A stretch of 13,711 nucleotides of DNA from Kiritimatiellales bacterium. GTDB taxonomy: Bacteria > Verrucomicrobiota > Kiritimatiellia > Kiritimatiellales > Pontiellaceae. Within the stretch, counting starts at the first letter, position 1. Every line of letters starts with the position of its first letter. The notes below the pieces were generated by a model. The model did not search any database, was not told the DNA's origin, and was given only the letters and a program-made list of their open reading frames with translations. The translations under genes were made by a program, and so were the position numbers. The stretch lies in contig JAIPIO010000080.1 of NCBI GenBank assembly GCA_021734595.1, positions 1 through 13,711 on the forward strand. Reading direction: 5' to 3'. Shown in pieces: positions 6,457 to 13,711 of the stretch.

Positions 6457-7041
6457 ATGGAAAAAACCGATATAGATTGTATCCAAGCCTATTTGAAGGG
6501 GAATACCGAGGCGCTGAGCGAGCTGGTTGAAAAATACAAACGGCCGCTTTACAGCTTTATTCTGAAAATGACGGAGGGGCGTGAAGATACCGACGAAATA
6601 TTCCAGGAGACGTGGTTCCGTGCGCTGAAGAATATGCATAAGTTTCAGCATACGAATTTCCTGAACTGGCTCTTTAGAATCGCGCATAACCTGGTGATTG
6701 ACCGGGCGCGCAAAAACAAGCGCATGGTTTCCATTCAGAGTTCGGCGACAGACGACGAGAATACACTGGAAAACCGCCTGCCGGCACCGGGAATCAATCC
6801 GGCGGAGGAAGCGGGCGGAATCGGTCTGGGCTTGCGGATCAACGAAGCCGTCGAAATGCTCTCGGCGGAGCAACGGGAAGTCTTCTGGCTACGGATGCAT
6901 GAAAACCTGTCATTCAAGGAGATTGCAAAAATTCAGCGCTGCTCGATTAATACTTGTCTGGCCCGGATGCAATATGCGTTGACTAAGCTACGTTCTATAT
7001 TGAAGGATGAGTACGAAGAGTTGCAGGAGGCACTATCATGA
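6457..7041 (+). CDS. ECF-type RNA polymerase sigma factor (sigma-70 family)
   Basis: This 194-residue group 4 sigma factor should redirect RNA polymerase to a small stress or envelope regulon. Region 2 spans about 20-88. It includes DEIFQETWFRALKNMHKF and FLNWLFRIAHNLVIDRARKN, the core-binding and -10 recognition part. A linker of about 40 residues leads to region 4 (about 132-182), with the helix-turn-helix around LSFKEIAKIQRCSINTCLAR. Regions 1.2 and 3 are absent, as expected for the class. ATG 6457 was chosen because it gives the standard N-terminus; the purine run aggggaa lies very close to it. It follows gspH by 46 bases and overlaps the anti-sigma gene by four bases (ATGA), so both are probably made from one message and the sigma factor is held inactive by its neighbour. 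Confidence 0.93.
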   Translation: MEKTDIDCIQAYLKGNTEALSELVEKYKRPLYSFILKMTEGREDTDEIFQETWFRALKNMHKFQHTNFLNWLFRIAHNLVIDRARKNKRMVSIQSSATDDENTLENRLPAPGINPAEEAGGIGLGLRINEAVEMLSAEQREVFWLRMHENLSFKEIAKIQRCSINTCLARMQYALTKLRSILKDEYEELQEALS

Positions 7042-7487
7042 AATGTAAAAACGCGGAAAAATGGATACTTCTGAACGATTCCGGCGAGCTGGATGCCCGG
7101 CGCGCGGATCTGTTGCGTGCCCACGTGGAAACCTGCGAATCGTGCCGGCAGTTTGAACAAATGATCGTCACATTGAAGCCGGCATGTGAATTCTGTGCCG
7201 AGCCCCCCGCAACGGTTTTGAACAATATTCTTCGCGAAGCCCGGAAACAGGTCGAATCGAAGACGGTTCAGCTCATTTACTGGAAGCCGGTGTTGGCAAT
7301 GGCGGCGTCGGTCATGATTGCGATCGGGCTGTTCTTCAGTCATTCCGGACCGGGTTTTTCAGGCGATATCGCCTTCACTGAAAGCGACATTCTCGAACTG
7401 GATGCGCAGATCGCCGGGGTGATGGAAAGCGGTCTGCCCGAAGACGACCTGGCCTTCAACTTCCTGATGACCTACGAAGGAATCTGA
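7038..7487 (+). CDS. Membrane-bound zinc-finger anti-sigma factor
   Basis: The 149-residue protein carries the cytoplasmic zinc-binding anti-sigma motif: C3, then H29-x3-C33-x2-C36 (HVETCESC). One membrane helix follows at about 83-100, then a short outer segment of about 48 residues rich in acidic and hydrophobic positions. This is the classic ZAS anti-sigma layout: the N-terminal domain binds the ECF sigma factor, and the helix links it to an envelope signal. Extra cysteines C50 and C53 (CEFC) are not part of the standard motif. The start overlaps the sigma gene stop by four bases (ATGA), and gcaggagg (7022-7029) provides a ribosome site. The outer domain has no family I recognise, so the signal is unknown. 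Confidence 0.85.
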   Translation: MKCKNAEKWILLNDSGELDARRADLLRAHVETCESCRQFEQMIVTLKPACEFCAEPPATVLNNILREARKQVESKTVQLIYWKPVLAMAASVMIAIGLFFSHSGPGFSGDIAFTESDILELDAQIAGVMESGLPEDDLAFNFLMTYEGI

Positions 7488-7503
7488 ACATCCGGCAGAA
7501 CGT

Positions 7504-8592
7504 ATGCTGAAATCCGCCGAACGCTCCGTATTGATTTTACTTTCGCTGTTCTCTGTATGCGTTGGCATGGCCGATGATTGCCTGTTCAAAAAATACGGCG
7601 AAAACCCCGTTTTTGATATTGGCAGGAATGTTCCCGCGTGGCGCTCAAAACACCTCGCCAACGTGTCTGTATTGAAACCATCCGACAATCCCGCCGGCAA
7701 GTGGCTTCTTTACTGCCGGGGCTCCGGAAACAACAAAGACGGCTATCATGATACCATCGGCTTGTTTGAACAGAGCGCCGCTGGTTTCAACCCGCATGGC
7801 CCATGGATTGAATATCCGGGAAACCCGGTTCTCTCATATGGCCCCAAGGGAAGCCATGATGAAAAGCATCTGTTGGATACCGCCGCTGTTCGCGGAGCTG
7901 ACGGCAAGATTATCGTATACTACAAATCCAGGGATAATGCCGGCAATATAGGTTTGTGCGCCGCGGTTTCGAAAAACGGGTACTCGTTCAAGAAACTCGA
8001 CAACCCGATGCTAAGGGATACGGGAATAAACGATGTGGTCTATCATAACGGCAAGTACTATCTGTTTCGTGGAGAAATGGCGAATGTGCCACGGGAAGAA
8101 AAAGGCAAGCGCTGGGTTCTGCGGGTTGGGTTGAATGTTTCCAGCAAATTCAATGCATTCCCTCCAGAGCCCGACACCATAGCCCTGTCTGTCGGCAGAC
8201 CTGACGCCTATGACAGCCGTTGCGTTTGCGGAGCAAAGATTTTCAGGGTCCGCGGCGATTCGCGCTGGTTCATGCTTTATCAAACGAGCGAAAAACACAT
8301 CGACTATCCGGACCGTTTCCACGCCGCCTATTCCCGTGACCTAATCCACTGGACAAAGGTCGTGAATAAACGCCCGCTCATGACACGCGGGGCGGCGGGT
8401 GAATGGGACCAGGGCGGAATCTGGACGGGAAGCGTCATCGAATATGATGGGTCGCTTCACATCTACTACGAGGGATGGGGTTCCTTCGGCGCCGCACCGG
8501 ATCGGGACAACCTATACTACCGTGGCGGCAGTTCCCGCGTTGGCATTGCCAGTGTGCCTGTTTCCGGATTCCTGAAATGGGTCAATGAATGA
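7504..8592 (+). CDS. Secreted five-bladed beta-propeller protein, glycosidase-like (GH43/GH117/GH130-like fold)
   Basis: The 362-residue product begins with a signal peptide (basic start, hydrophobic core about 8-20, likely cleavage after GMA at 23). It is then built of repeated blades with an acid at the start and a strand of the type DGKxxxYY. Examples are DTAAVRGADGKIIVYYKSRD (125-144), INDVVYHNGKYYLFRGE (175-191), SRWFMLYQTS (253-262) and SVIEYDGSLHIYYEGWG (310-326). Repeated NPV/NPM/RPL turns (34-36, 107-109, 167-169, 290-292) and the ending SRVGIASVP fit the five-bladed glycoside hydrolase superfamily. D125, D177 and E324 are candidate catalytic acids, by position only. The substrate and GH family cannot be named; a polysaccharide or oligosaccharide is likely. 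It starts 16 bases after the anti-sigma gene, without a good ribosome site. Confidence 0.7.
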   Translation: MLKSAERSVLILLSLFSVCVGMADDCLFKKYGENPVFDIGRNVPAWRSKHLANVSVLKPSDNPAGKWLLYCRGSGNNKDGYHDTIGLFEQSAAGFNPHGPWIEYPGNPVLSYGPKGSHDEKHLLDTAAVRGADGKIIVYYKSRDNAGNIGLCAAVSKNGYSFKKLDNPMLRDTGINDVVYHNGKYYLFRGEMANVPREEKGKRWVLRVGLNVSSKFNAFPPEPDTIALSVGRPDAYDSRCVCGAKIFRVRGDSRWFMLYQTSEKHIDYPDRFHAAYSRDLIHWTKVVNKRPLMTRGAAGEWDQGGIWTGSVIEYDGSLHIYYEGWGSFGAAPDRDNLYYRGGSSRVGIASVPVSGFLKWVNE

Positions 8593-8604
8593 TGGCTTGT
8601 CGTT

Positions 8605-10767
8605 TTATTCCAGTTTCTTCTTTAATTCACCGGGCGAATTGATCGGCTGATCGCAGGCAAAATTACGACAGATGTAAACAGTTGCTTTTCCGGCCACCAT
8701 CCCCTGCTCTTTCGTAAACGGCGCCAGTTTTTCAAGCGTACCATCCGACGTGGAAACATCCTTGAACAGCAACACCTTTCCGGGTCTGTAGACACTGCGG
8801 ATCGTTTTCAGCATTGCCGCGGTGTCTTCTGCCCCAGACTTGCCCACCAGCACAATCTCCAGCGGTTCGTCCTCGGCAAACTGCAGTGCGATCAAAGCCT
8901 GTGCCGAGCTGGAGGGTGATCGTTCCAGCATAGCCCCGAATGATTTTCCCGTTTCGTCGGCACGCTGTTCCAGCTCCGACCGCCCCGTCAACCGAGCCAG
9001 CTTGAGCAGGTTGAGCATCTGCATGGAATTGCCGGAAGGAATTGCGCCGTCATAATAATTCTTCGGGCGGACAATGAGTTCCTCCGCATCGACAGCCGTC
9101 ATGAAATAGCCGCCGACGGTCTTGTCCCAGAAGAGTGCTTCAAGCACCACGTTGTATTTGACCGCCGATTCCAGAAAACGCAGATCCAGCGTGGTTTCAT
9201 AAAGTTCCAGCAGTGCCGCAATCATGAATGCATAATCCTCAAACTGCCCGCCAATTGCTTTTTCGCCTTCCCGCCAGCGATGCCACAAACGGTCGCCGGA
9301 AGACTGCATTTGGTTCTGGATAAATTCCGTGGCCACGATGGCGGATTGCAAATATTCATCGCTCCCGAAAACACGGGCGGCACGGGCAAACGCGGCAATC
9401 ATCAACCCATTCCAGTCCGTCAGCACCTTGGTGTCTTTCAGCGGATGGATTCTTTTTTCGCGATGCTTAAACAGCTTTTGGCGGATGGGTTCGAGCATCT
9501 TTTTTTGATCGGAGCTCAAGGGCTCGGTCAAAAACAGTATGTTCTGGCCGGTGCTTTTTCCGGAAGCTTCGTCCCGAAAGTTGCCGTTTTTCCCGATATT
9601 CCAGACCTTGGAAACCAGCGTGTATTCATCATCCGACAGGAGCGACATCAGTTCCTCTGCCGACCAGATGTAGAACAGACCCTCTTCGCCTTCGCTGTCC
9701 GCATCTTCAGCCGAATAGTATCCGCCGCCGGGCGCGGTCATGTCGCGCTGCACATACGTCAGGATTTCTTTGGCAACCTCGGCGAATTCCTCTTTTCCGC
9801 TCAGCTCATAGGCCTCCGTGTAGGTGAGCGCCAGCATGGCCTGGTCGTACAGCATCTTTTCAAAGTGCGGCACCCGCCAGCCGGCATCGGTGGAGTAGCG
9901 GTGGAAACCCAGCCCAACATGGTCGTATACCCCGCCCAACCGCATGGCGGTCAAGGAATGCTCCACGGCTTTCAGAGCGTCTTCCTTATCCTGTGCGTGT
10001 CCATAACGCATCAGGTAGACCAGCCGATGGGAGGTGGGAAACTTCGGTGCGCGGCCAAATCCGCCATTATGCGGATCGTACTGGGCCATCAACTCGCCAT
10101 ACCCCGCTTCCAGCAACTCCGGCGAAAGTGGTTCGGCGTTCGAGACGGAATCCTGCTGTGCAAGTACGCCGGTTATTTCCCCCGCGGACTTCAAAATTTC
10201 CTCCCGCTGCTCTTTCCAGGCTTTGGAAATCCGCGGAACCAACTGCACCATGCCGAGACGGCCAAAGCGCGATTCCGCCGGGAAATAGGTTCCGGAAAAG
10301 AACGGTTGCCGATCCGGCGTCATGACCACGGTCAGCGGCCAGCCGCCCTGCCCGGTCATCATCTGGCAGACGGCCATGTAGATATTGTCGATGTCCGGCC
10401 GTTCCTCGCGGTCAACCTTGATGCAGACGAACGCCTCGTTCATGAGCGCGGCGATCTCTTCGTTTTCAAATGATTCCCGCTCCATGACGTGGCACCAATG
10501 GCAGGTCGCATAGCCGATCGAGAGAAAGATTGGTTTGTCTTCCGCCTTGGCTTTCGCAAACGCCACTTCGCCCCACGGATACCAATCCACCGGATTATGT
10601 GCGTGCTGCAACAGATACGGGCTTTTTTCACCGGCCAGCCGGTTGGTAAATTCATGCATTTCTGACTCCTTATTCCGGGATAGGCTGTTTTCTGCACAAC
10701 CTGTTCCGACACTGATTCCGCTCAACAGGATTAATAAAAAGGCTTTTTTTACGATTATTCCTGACAT
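8605..10767 (-). CDS. DUF255 thioredoxin-domain / six-hairpin protein (YyaL, SPATA20 type), with N-terminal signal-like extension
   Basis: This 720-residue protein has an N-terminal thioredoxin-like DUF255 domain (about 40-200) carrying SIGYATCHWCHVMERESF, with the redox pair C89 and C92. A long alpha/alpha six-hairpin region follows, like N-acylglucosamine 2-epimerases. Conserved blocks include SPYLLQHAHNPVDWYPW, DREERPDI and RVPHFEKMLYDQA. The family is widespread, but its biochemical role is not established. An unusual N-terminal part precedes the family start: KK, a hydrophobic run (about 9-20) and Cys24 in an imperfect lipobox (VGTGC). The ATG at 10767 has GGAG six bases before it. A second in-frame ATG at 10659 has a stronger site (AAGGAG, spacing six) and begins exactly where most relatives begin (684 residues). 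In-frame starts at 10770, 10779 and GTG 10782 also exist. The gene converges on the propeller gene with a 12-base gap between stops. Confidence 0.9.
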   Translation of the reverse strand: MSGIIVKKAFLLILLSGISVGTGCAENSLSRNKESEMHEFTNRLAGEKSPYLLQHAHNPVDWYPWGEVAFAKAKAEDKPIFLSIGYATCHWCHVMERESFENEEIAALMNEAFVCIKVDREERPDIDNIYMAVCQMMTGQGGWPLTVVMTPDRQPFFSGTYFPAESRFGRLGMVQLVPRISKAWKEQREEILKSAGEITGVLAQQDSVSNAEPLSPELLEAGYGELMAQYDPHNGGFGRAPKFPTSHRLVYLMRYGHAQDKEDALKAVEHSLTAMRLGGVYDHVGLGFHRYSTDAGWRVPHFEKMLYDQAMLALTYTEAYELSGKEEFAEVAKEILTYVQRDMTAPGGGYYSAEDADSEGEEGLFYIWSAEELMSLLSDDEYTLVSKVWNIGKNGNFRDEASGKSTGQNILFLTEPLSSDQKKMLEPIRQKLFKHREKRIHPLKDTKVLTDWNGLMIAAFARAARVFGSDEYLQSAIVATEFIQNQMQSSGDRLWHRWREGEKAIGGQFEDYAFMIAALLELYETTLDLRFLESAVKYNVVLEALFWDKTVGGYFMTAVDAEELIVRPKNYYDGAIPSGNSMQMLNLLKLARLTGRSELEQRADETGKSFGAMLERSPSSSAQALIALQFAEDEPLEIVLVGKSGAEDTAAMLKTIRSVYRPGKVLLFKDVSTSDGTLEKLAPFTKEQGMVAGKATVYICRNFACDQPINSPGELKKKLE
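10657..10671 (-). promoter_or_regulatory. Internal ribosome binding site and ATG within the DUF255 gene
   Basis: On the minus strand, AAGGAG (10671-10666), six bases and an in-frame ATG (10659-10657) form a near-ideal initiation site. It starts the product MHEFTNRLAGEKSPYLLQH, the usual N-terminus of this family. It lies 108 bases downstream of the start that adds the signal-like peptide. Confidence 0.55.
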
Positions 10768-10856
10768 CATTGTCTCCATCACCTACTCAACAGTACCGTC
10801 ATGGTTCTATTTTGCCAGAAAACATTATCATTATGTTCAGCTATTAATTTTGTCAT

Positions 10857-10872
10857 TGTTATCTATATCACA
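10857..10872. promoter_or_regulatory. CRP/FNR-family-like operator in the divergent region
   Basis: TGTTA-N6-TCACA matches the CRP-type TGTGA-N6-TCACA layout with exact spacing, one perfect half-site and one mismatch. Extended to 10856-10873, 14 of 18 positions are symmetric. A weak promoter overlaps it: TTGTTA (10856-10861), 17 bases, CATTAT (10879-10884). It stands 24 bases before the ATG at 10896. Such a site would suit control of an oxygen-sensitive glycyl-radical system by a Crp/Fnr-type regulator, but the surrounding sequence is AT-rich and chance matches are possible. Confidence 0.4.
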
Positions 10873-10895
10873 ATTGGCCATTATGTGTTTTTCGG

Positions 10896-11813
10896 ATGTC
10901 TGCCATGAAAAGTACAACAGGAACCATATTCGCAATAAAGCGCTATGCCATTCATGACGGCCCAAACATACGGACCACCGTGTTTTTCAAGGGCTGTCCC
11001 CTGCGTTGTACTTGGTGCCACAATCCGGAAGGTCTTGAATCGTCCATCGAGGTGGTGACGCTAAGCGGCAAATGCATCGGCTGCGGCGAGTGCATTACCG
11101 CCTGCCCAGAGAAAGCCTTGTCTTTTACGTCCGAGGGAATCTCCCGTGACAAAACGCGTTGCCGCCGCTGCCAGGCATGTGTCCGATGCTGCCCCGCGCT
11201 CGCCCACGAGGCCACCGGCTGGGAAACCGATGTTCCAACACTGATGCACGAACTTCTGAAGGATCTCCCCTTCTACGAGCAGTCGGGCGGTGGCGTAACC
11301 TTTTCCGGCGGCGAGCCGCTTGCACAGCCGGGTTTTCTGATGGAAATGCTTCAGGCCTGCGGCAAGCATGATATCCACCGCGCCGTGGACACCAGCGGCT
11401 TCGCCCCGGTGGAAACACTCATGCAGATTGCAGCACACACCGATCTTTTTTTATTCGATCTCAAGCACATGGACAGTACCGCTCATCAGCGCTTTACCGG
11501 CGAACCGAATGAGCAGATCCTGCTAAATTTGTCTGCCCTGGCAAATTTAGGAAAACCAATTAGAATCCGTTTTCCGTTGGTTCCCGGTATCAATGCCGAT
11601 GAAGAAAACATCCGGGCCACCGGCGCTTTTGTCTCAAGCCTGAATGGAATCGATGCCATCGACGTGCTGGCATATCAGGGAGCGGCAAAAAACAAATACG
11701 CACGCCTTGGCAAAAAAACGGCAAAAGAAGCCGCGCCGCCCGGGACAGCGGAAAAAACACGCGCCATTGAAATTTTGGAGGAGTACGGGCTTAAGGTCCG
11801 TCTGGGGGGATAG
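10896..11813 (+). CDS. Glycyl-radical enzyme activating protein (radical SAM activase)
   Basis: The activase uses S-adenosylmethionine and a [4Fe-4S] cluster to abstract hydrogen from the conserved glycine of its partner enzyme under anoxic conditions. The 305-residue protein opens with RYAIHDGPNIRTTVFFKGCP. It has the radical SAM cluster C34-x3-C38-x2-C41 (CPLRCTWC). A ferredoxin-like insert with two more cluster motifs follows: C60-x2-C63-x2-C66-x3-C70 and C89-x2-C92-x2-C95-x3-C99. This insert is typical of activases for dehydratase-type glycyl-radical enzymes rather than for pyruvate formate-lyase. The SAM-binding GGE is at 138-140 (TFSGGEPL). The next gene begins one base after its stop, so it is the obvious partner. 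ATG 10896 and ATG 10905 are both possible starts, and neither has a strong ribosome site. Confidence 0.93.
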   Translation: MSAMKSTTGTIFAIKRYAIHDGPNIRTTVFFKGCPLRCTWCHNPEGLESSIEVVTLSGKCIGCGECITACPEKALSFTSEGISRDKTRCRRCQACVRCCPALAHEATGWETDVPTLMHELLKDLPFYEQSGGGVTFSGGEPLAQPGFLMEMLQACGKHDIHRAVDTSGFAPVETLMQIAAHTDLFLFDLKHMDSTAHQRFTGEPNEQILLNLSALANLGKPIRIRFPLVPGINADEENIRATGAFVSSLNGIDAIDVLAYQGAAKNKYARLGKKTAKEAAPPGTAEKTRAIEILEEYGLKVRLGG

Positions 11814-11814
11814 A

Positions 11815-13711
11815 ATGAACAGCAGAATCCAACGGTTGCGTAAGGAAAGCTTCGAGGCACGGCCATCCATCTCGATTGAACGCGCCGTGCTGGAAACGGA
11901 GTTCTACAAAAAGAACCACGGCAAATATTCCCTGCCGGTTCTCCGGGCGTTAACCTTCAAGGAGCTTTGCGAAAAGAAAACCATCCATATCGGCGACGAT
12001 GAACTGATCGTCGGCGAACGCGGTCCCATACCCAAAGCCGTATCGACCTTCCCCGAGCTGACCTGCCATTCGGCGAAAGATCTCCGCATTCTGAAAAGCC
12101 GGGAAATGACCAGCTACGACATCGCGGATGCAGACATTCTCGAGTACGAGGAAAAGGTCATTCCCTACTGGCAGGGACGCTCGATACGCGACCGGATTTT
12201 TAGTCAGGTGCCCACCGAATGGAAAGATGCCTACGAAGCCGGACTCTTTACGGAGTTCATGGAACAGCGCGCGCCGGGTCATACCGCCCTCGACGGACTC
12301 ATCTACACCACCGGCATGCTCGACCTTAAAAACAGAATCGCCGACCGGATCGGCCGGCTTGATTATCTCAACGACCCGGAGGCCGCCGATCGCGCGGAGC
12401 AGTTGAAGGCGATGGATATCGCCTGCGATGCCGCAGTCATCTTCGCCCGGCGCCATGCCGAGCTGGCGGATTCCATGGCACAGGAAGAAGGCGACCCCGA
12501 ACGCAAAGCCGAACTAGAACGGGTCGCACAAATCTGTCGCCACGTGCCCGCCAACGCCCCGCGCAACTTCCACGAAGCCCTACAGATGTACTGGTTTGTT
12601 CATCTCGGGACCATCACTGAACTCAATGGATGGGATTCCATGACCCCCGGTCATCTGGACCACCACCTGAACCCCTTTTACGAGACGGGACTGGCGGACG
12701 GTTCTCTTGACCGCGACCAGGCCAAGGAGTTGATCAGCTGTTTCTGGATCAAGGTGAACAACCACACTGCGCCGCCCAAGGTGGGCGTCACGGCCAGCGA
12801 AAGCGGAACCTACAACGACTTCAGCCAGATTAATCTCGGCGGCGTAAAATCTGACGGCAGTGTCGGCACAAACGAAGTCTCCTACATCATTCTCGAAGTG
12901 GCAGACGAATTGCGCCTGCTCCAGCCGCAGCCCAGCGTTAATATCAGCAGCAAAACACCCGATGGCTTTATGAAAGCCGCCACCAAGGTGATCCGCAACG
13001 GACTCGGCTACCCGTCCGTTTTCAACTCGGACCTTGTCATCGACGAGCAGCTACGTGCCGGCAAAACGCTGGAAGACGCGCGCGAAGGCGGCACCAGCGG
13101 ATGCATCGAAACCGGTGCGTTCGGCAAAGAGGCCTATGTGCTCACCGGCTACCTCAACGCCCCGAAAATTCTGGAGATCACCCTCAACAACGGAACCGAT
13201 CCGCTCTCCGGCAAAAAGGTCGGCATCGAAACCGGCGACCCGCTCTGCTTCACTTCGTCCGACGATCTCTACGCCGCATTTTCAAGACAACTCAACTATG
13301 TCGTGGATCTAAAAATCCGCGTGAACAACTATATCGAGCGCATGTACGCCAAACACTCCCCCGCCCCGTTCCTCTCCGCCGTCATCCGCGACTGCATCGA
13401 AAACGGTAGGGACTACTACAACGGCGGCCCGCGCTACAACACCACCTACATCCAGTGCTGCGGCCTCGGCACCATTACCGACAGCCTCTCCGCCCTCAAG
13501 ACCCATGTTTATGGCGAAGGCGGCATCGCCATGGAGGAACTGCTCTCGGCGTTGAAAAACAACTTTGAAGGACAGGAAGCGCAGCGCCTCAAGCTATGGA
13601 ATCGCACCCCCTTCTTCGGCAACGATGATGACCGGGCCGACGATATTGCCCAACAGGTTTACGAGACACTTTTCGAAGCCATTGACGGGAAACCCAACAC
13701 CAAAGGCACCG
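11815..13711 (+). CDS. hypD: Glycyl-radical enzyme, probable trans-4-hydroxy-L-proline dehydratase (HypD), partial at window end
   Basis: HypD removes water from trans-4-hydroxy-L-proline to give pyrroline-5-carboxylate, which can be reduced to proline. The visible 632 residues lack the C-terminal glycyl-radical loop, which lies past the window. The thiyl-radical cysteine is C430 in GGTSGCIETGAFG, with the base-like E432. The residues I recall as lining the C. difficile HypD active site (F152, H160, D278, S334, D339, F340, C434, E436, Y450) all appear here at a constant offset of four: F148, H156, D274, S330, D335, F336, C430, E432, Y446. Blocks such as GLFTEFMEQRAPGH, YWFVHLG and LTGYLNAPKILEITLNNG are also HypD-like. 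The ATG at 11815 follows the activase stop by one base and has ggggga at 11805-11810. The main alternatives are other dehydratase-type glycyl-radical enzymes (glycerol/propanediol, or sulfonate lyases), which differ in these residues. Confidence 0.85.
   Translation, partial: MNSRIQRLRKESFEARPSISIERAVLETEFYKKNHGKYSLPVLRALTFKELCEKKTIHIGDDELIVGERGPIPKAVSTFPELTCHSAKDLRILKSREMTSYDIADADILEYEEKVIPYWQGRSIRDRIFSQVPTEWKDAYEAGLFTEFMEQRAPGHTALDGLIYTTGMLDLKNRIADRIGRLDYLNDPEAADRAEQLKAMDIACDAAVIFARRHAELADSMAQEEGDPERKAELERVAQICRHVPANAPRNFHEALQMYWFVHLGTITELNGWDSMTPGHLDHHLNPFYETGLADGSLDRDQAKELISCFWIKVNNHTAPPKVGVTASESGTYNDFSQINLGGVKSDGSVGTNEVSYIILEVADELRLLQPQPSVNISSKTPDGFMKAATKVIRNGLGYPSVFNSDLVIDEQLRAGKTLEDAREGGTSGCIETGAFGKEAYVLTGYLNAPKILEITLNNGTDPLSGKKVGIETGDPLCFTSSDDLYAAFSRQLNYVVDLKIRVNNYIERMYAKHSPAPFLSAVIRDCIENGRDYYNGGPRYNTTYIQCCGLGTITDSLSALKTHVYGEGGIAMEELLSALKNNFEGQEAQRLKLWNRTPFFGNDDDRADDIAQQVYETLFEAIDGKPNTKGT

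Noticed and set aside
8593..8604. Bidirectional terminator between the converging genes
   Set aside because: The gap is only 12 bases and shows no GC-rich hairpin with a T-run on either strand.
9280..10473. Long plus-strand open frame (about 397 codons)
   Set aside because: It is antisense to the conserved core of the DUF255 gene, has no ribosome site, and shows no motif or plausible protein composition.
11815..13711. Pyruvate formate-lyase or glycerol/propanediol dehydratase
   Set aside because: There is no Cys-Cys pair as in pyruvate formate-lyase, and the visible active-site set matches that recalled for HypD.

Overview
The window is a GC-rich bacterial chromosome segment in which nearly every base is coding. 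It carries glycyl-radical chemistry, a type II secretion/pseudopilin cluster with long acidic inserts, an ECF sigma/anti-sigma pair and short palindromic intergenic repeats. Together these suggest a facultative or strict anaerobe. My best guess for the lineage is the PVC superphylum (Kiritimatiellota/Verrucomicrobia-like), but this is inference from gene content and style only. No rRNA, tRNA, CRISPR array or transposase was seen.

Layout. 1-158 is AT-rich non-coding sequence. 159-445 is the wreck of a SanA/YdcF-type membrane protein gene: its N-terminal anchor and its C-terminal tail survive in two different frames and the middle is missing. purC (542-1432) is intact. xerD (1511-2398) is intact but has no Shine-Dalgarno sequence and starts directly against an ATCC-rich repeat. 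The gap 2399-2528 holds three palindromes of the form TTCCA-N5-TGGAA. A translationally coupled pair of half-size permease genes follows (2529-3011 and 3011-3550). A single-domain hemerythrin gene (3651-4073) has its own good sigma-70-type promoter.

4113-7487 is a same-strand run of gspF, gspG, gspH, an ECF sigma factor and a zinc-finger anti-sigma factor. It looks like a small secretion or pseudopilus module followed by a signal-responsive regulator pair. A secreted five-bladed beta-propeller protein (glycosidase-like, 7504-8592) comes next. It converges on a minus-strand DUF255 thioredoxin/six-hairpin protein (8605-10767), which has two credible starts: one makes an exported form, the other the usual cytoplasmic form.

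The right end (10896-13711) is divergently transcribed and encodes a glycyl-radical activase and a glycyl-radical enzyme cut by the window edge. The latter keeps every active-site residue I can recall for trans-4-hydroxy-L-proline dehydratase (HypD) that lies in the visible part. The activase would install the glycyl radical on the dehydratase, which would convert hydroxyproline to pyrroline-5-carboxylate. A CRP/FNR-like operator lies in the divergent promoter region.

I found no clearly new defence or mobile system. The items most worth a second look are the dual-start DUF255 protein, the palindrome cluster, the CRP/FNR-like site before the hydroxyproline module, the pseudopilin-sigma factor linkage and the sanA deletion relic.
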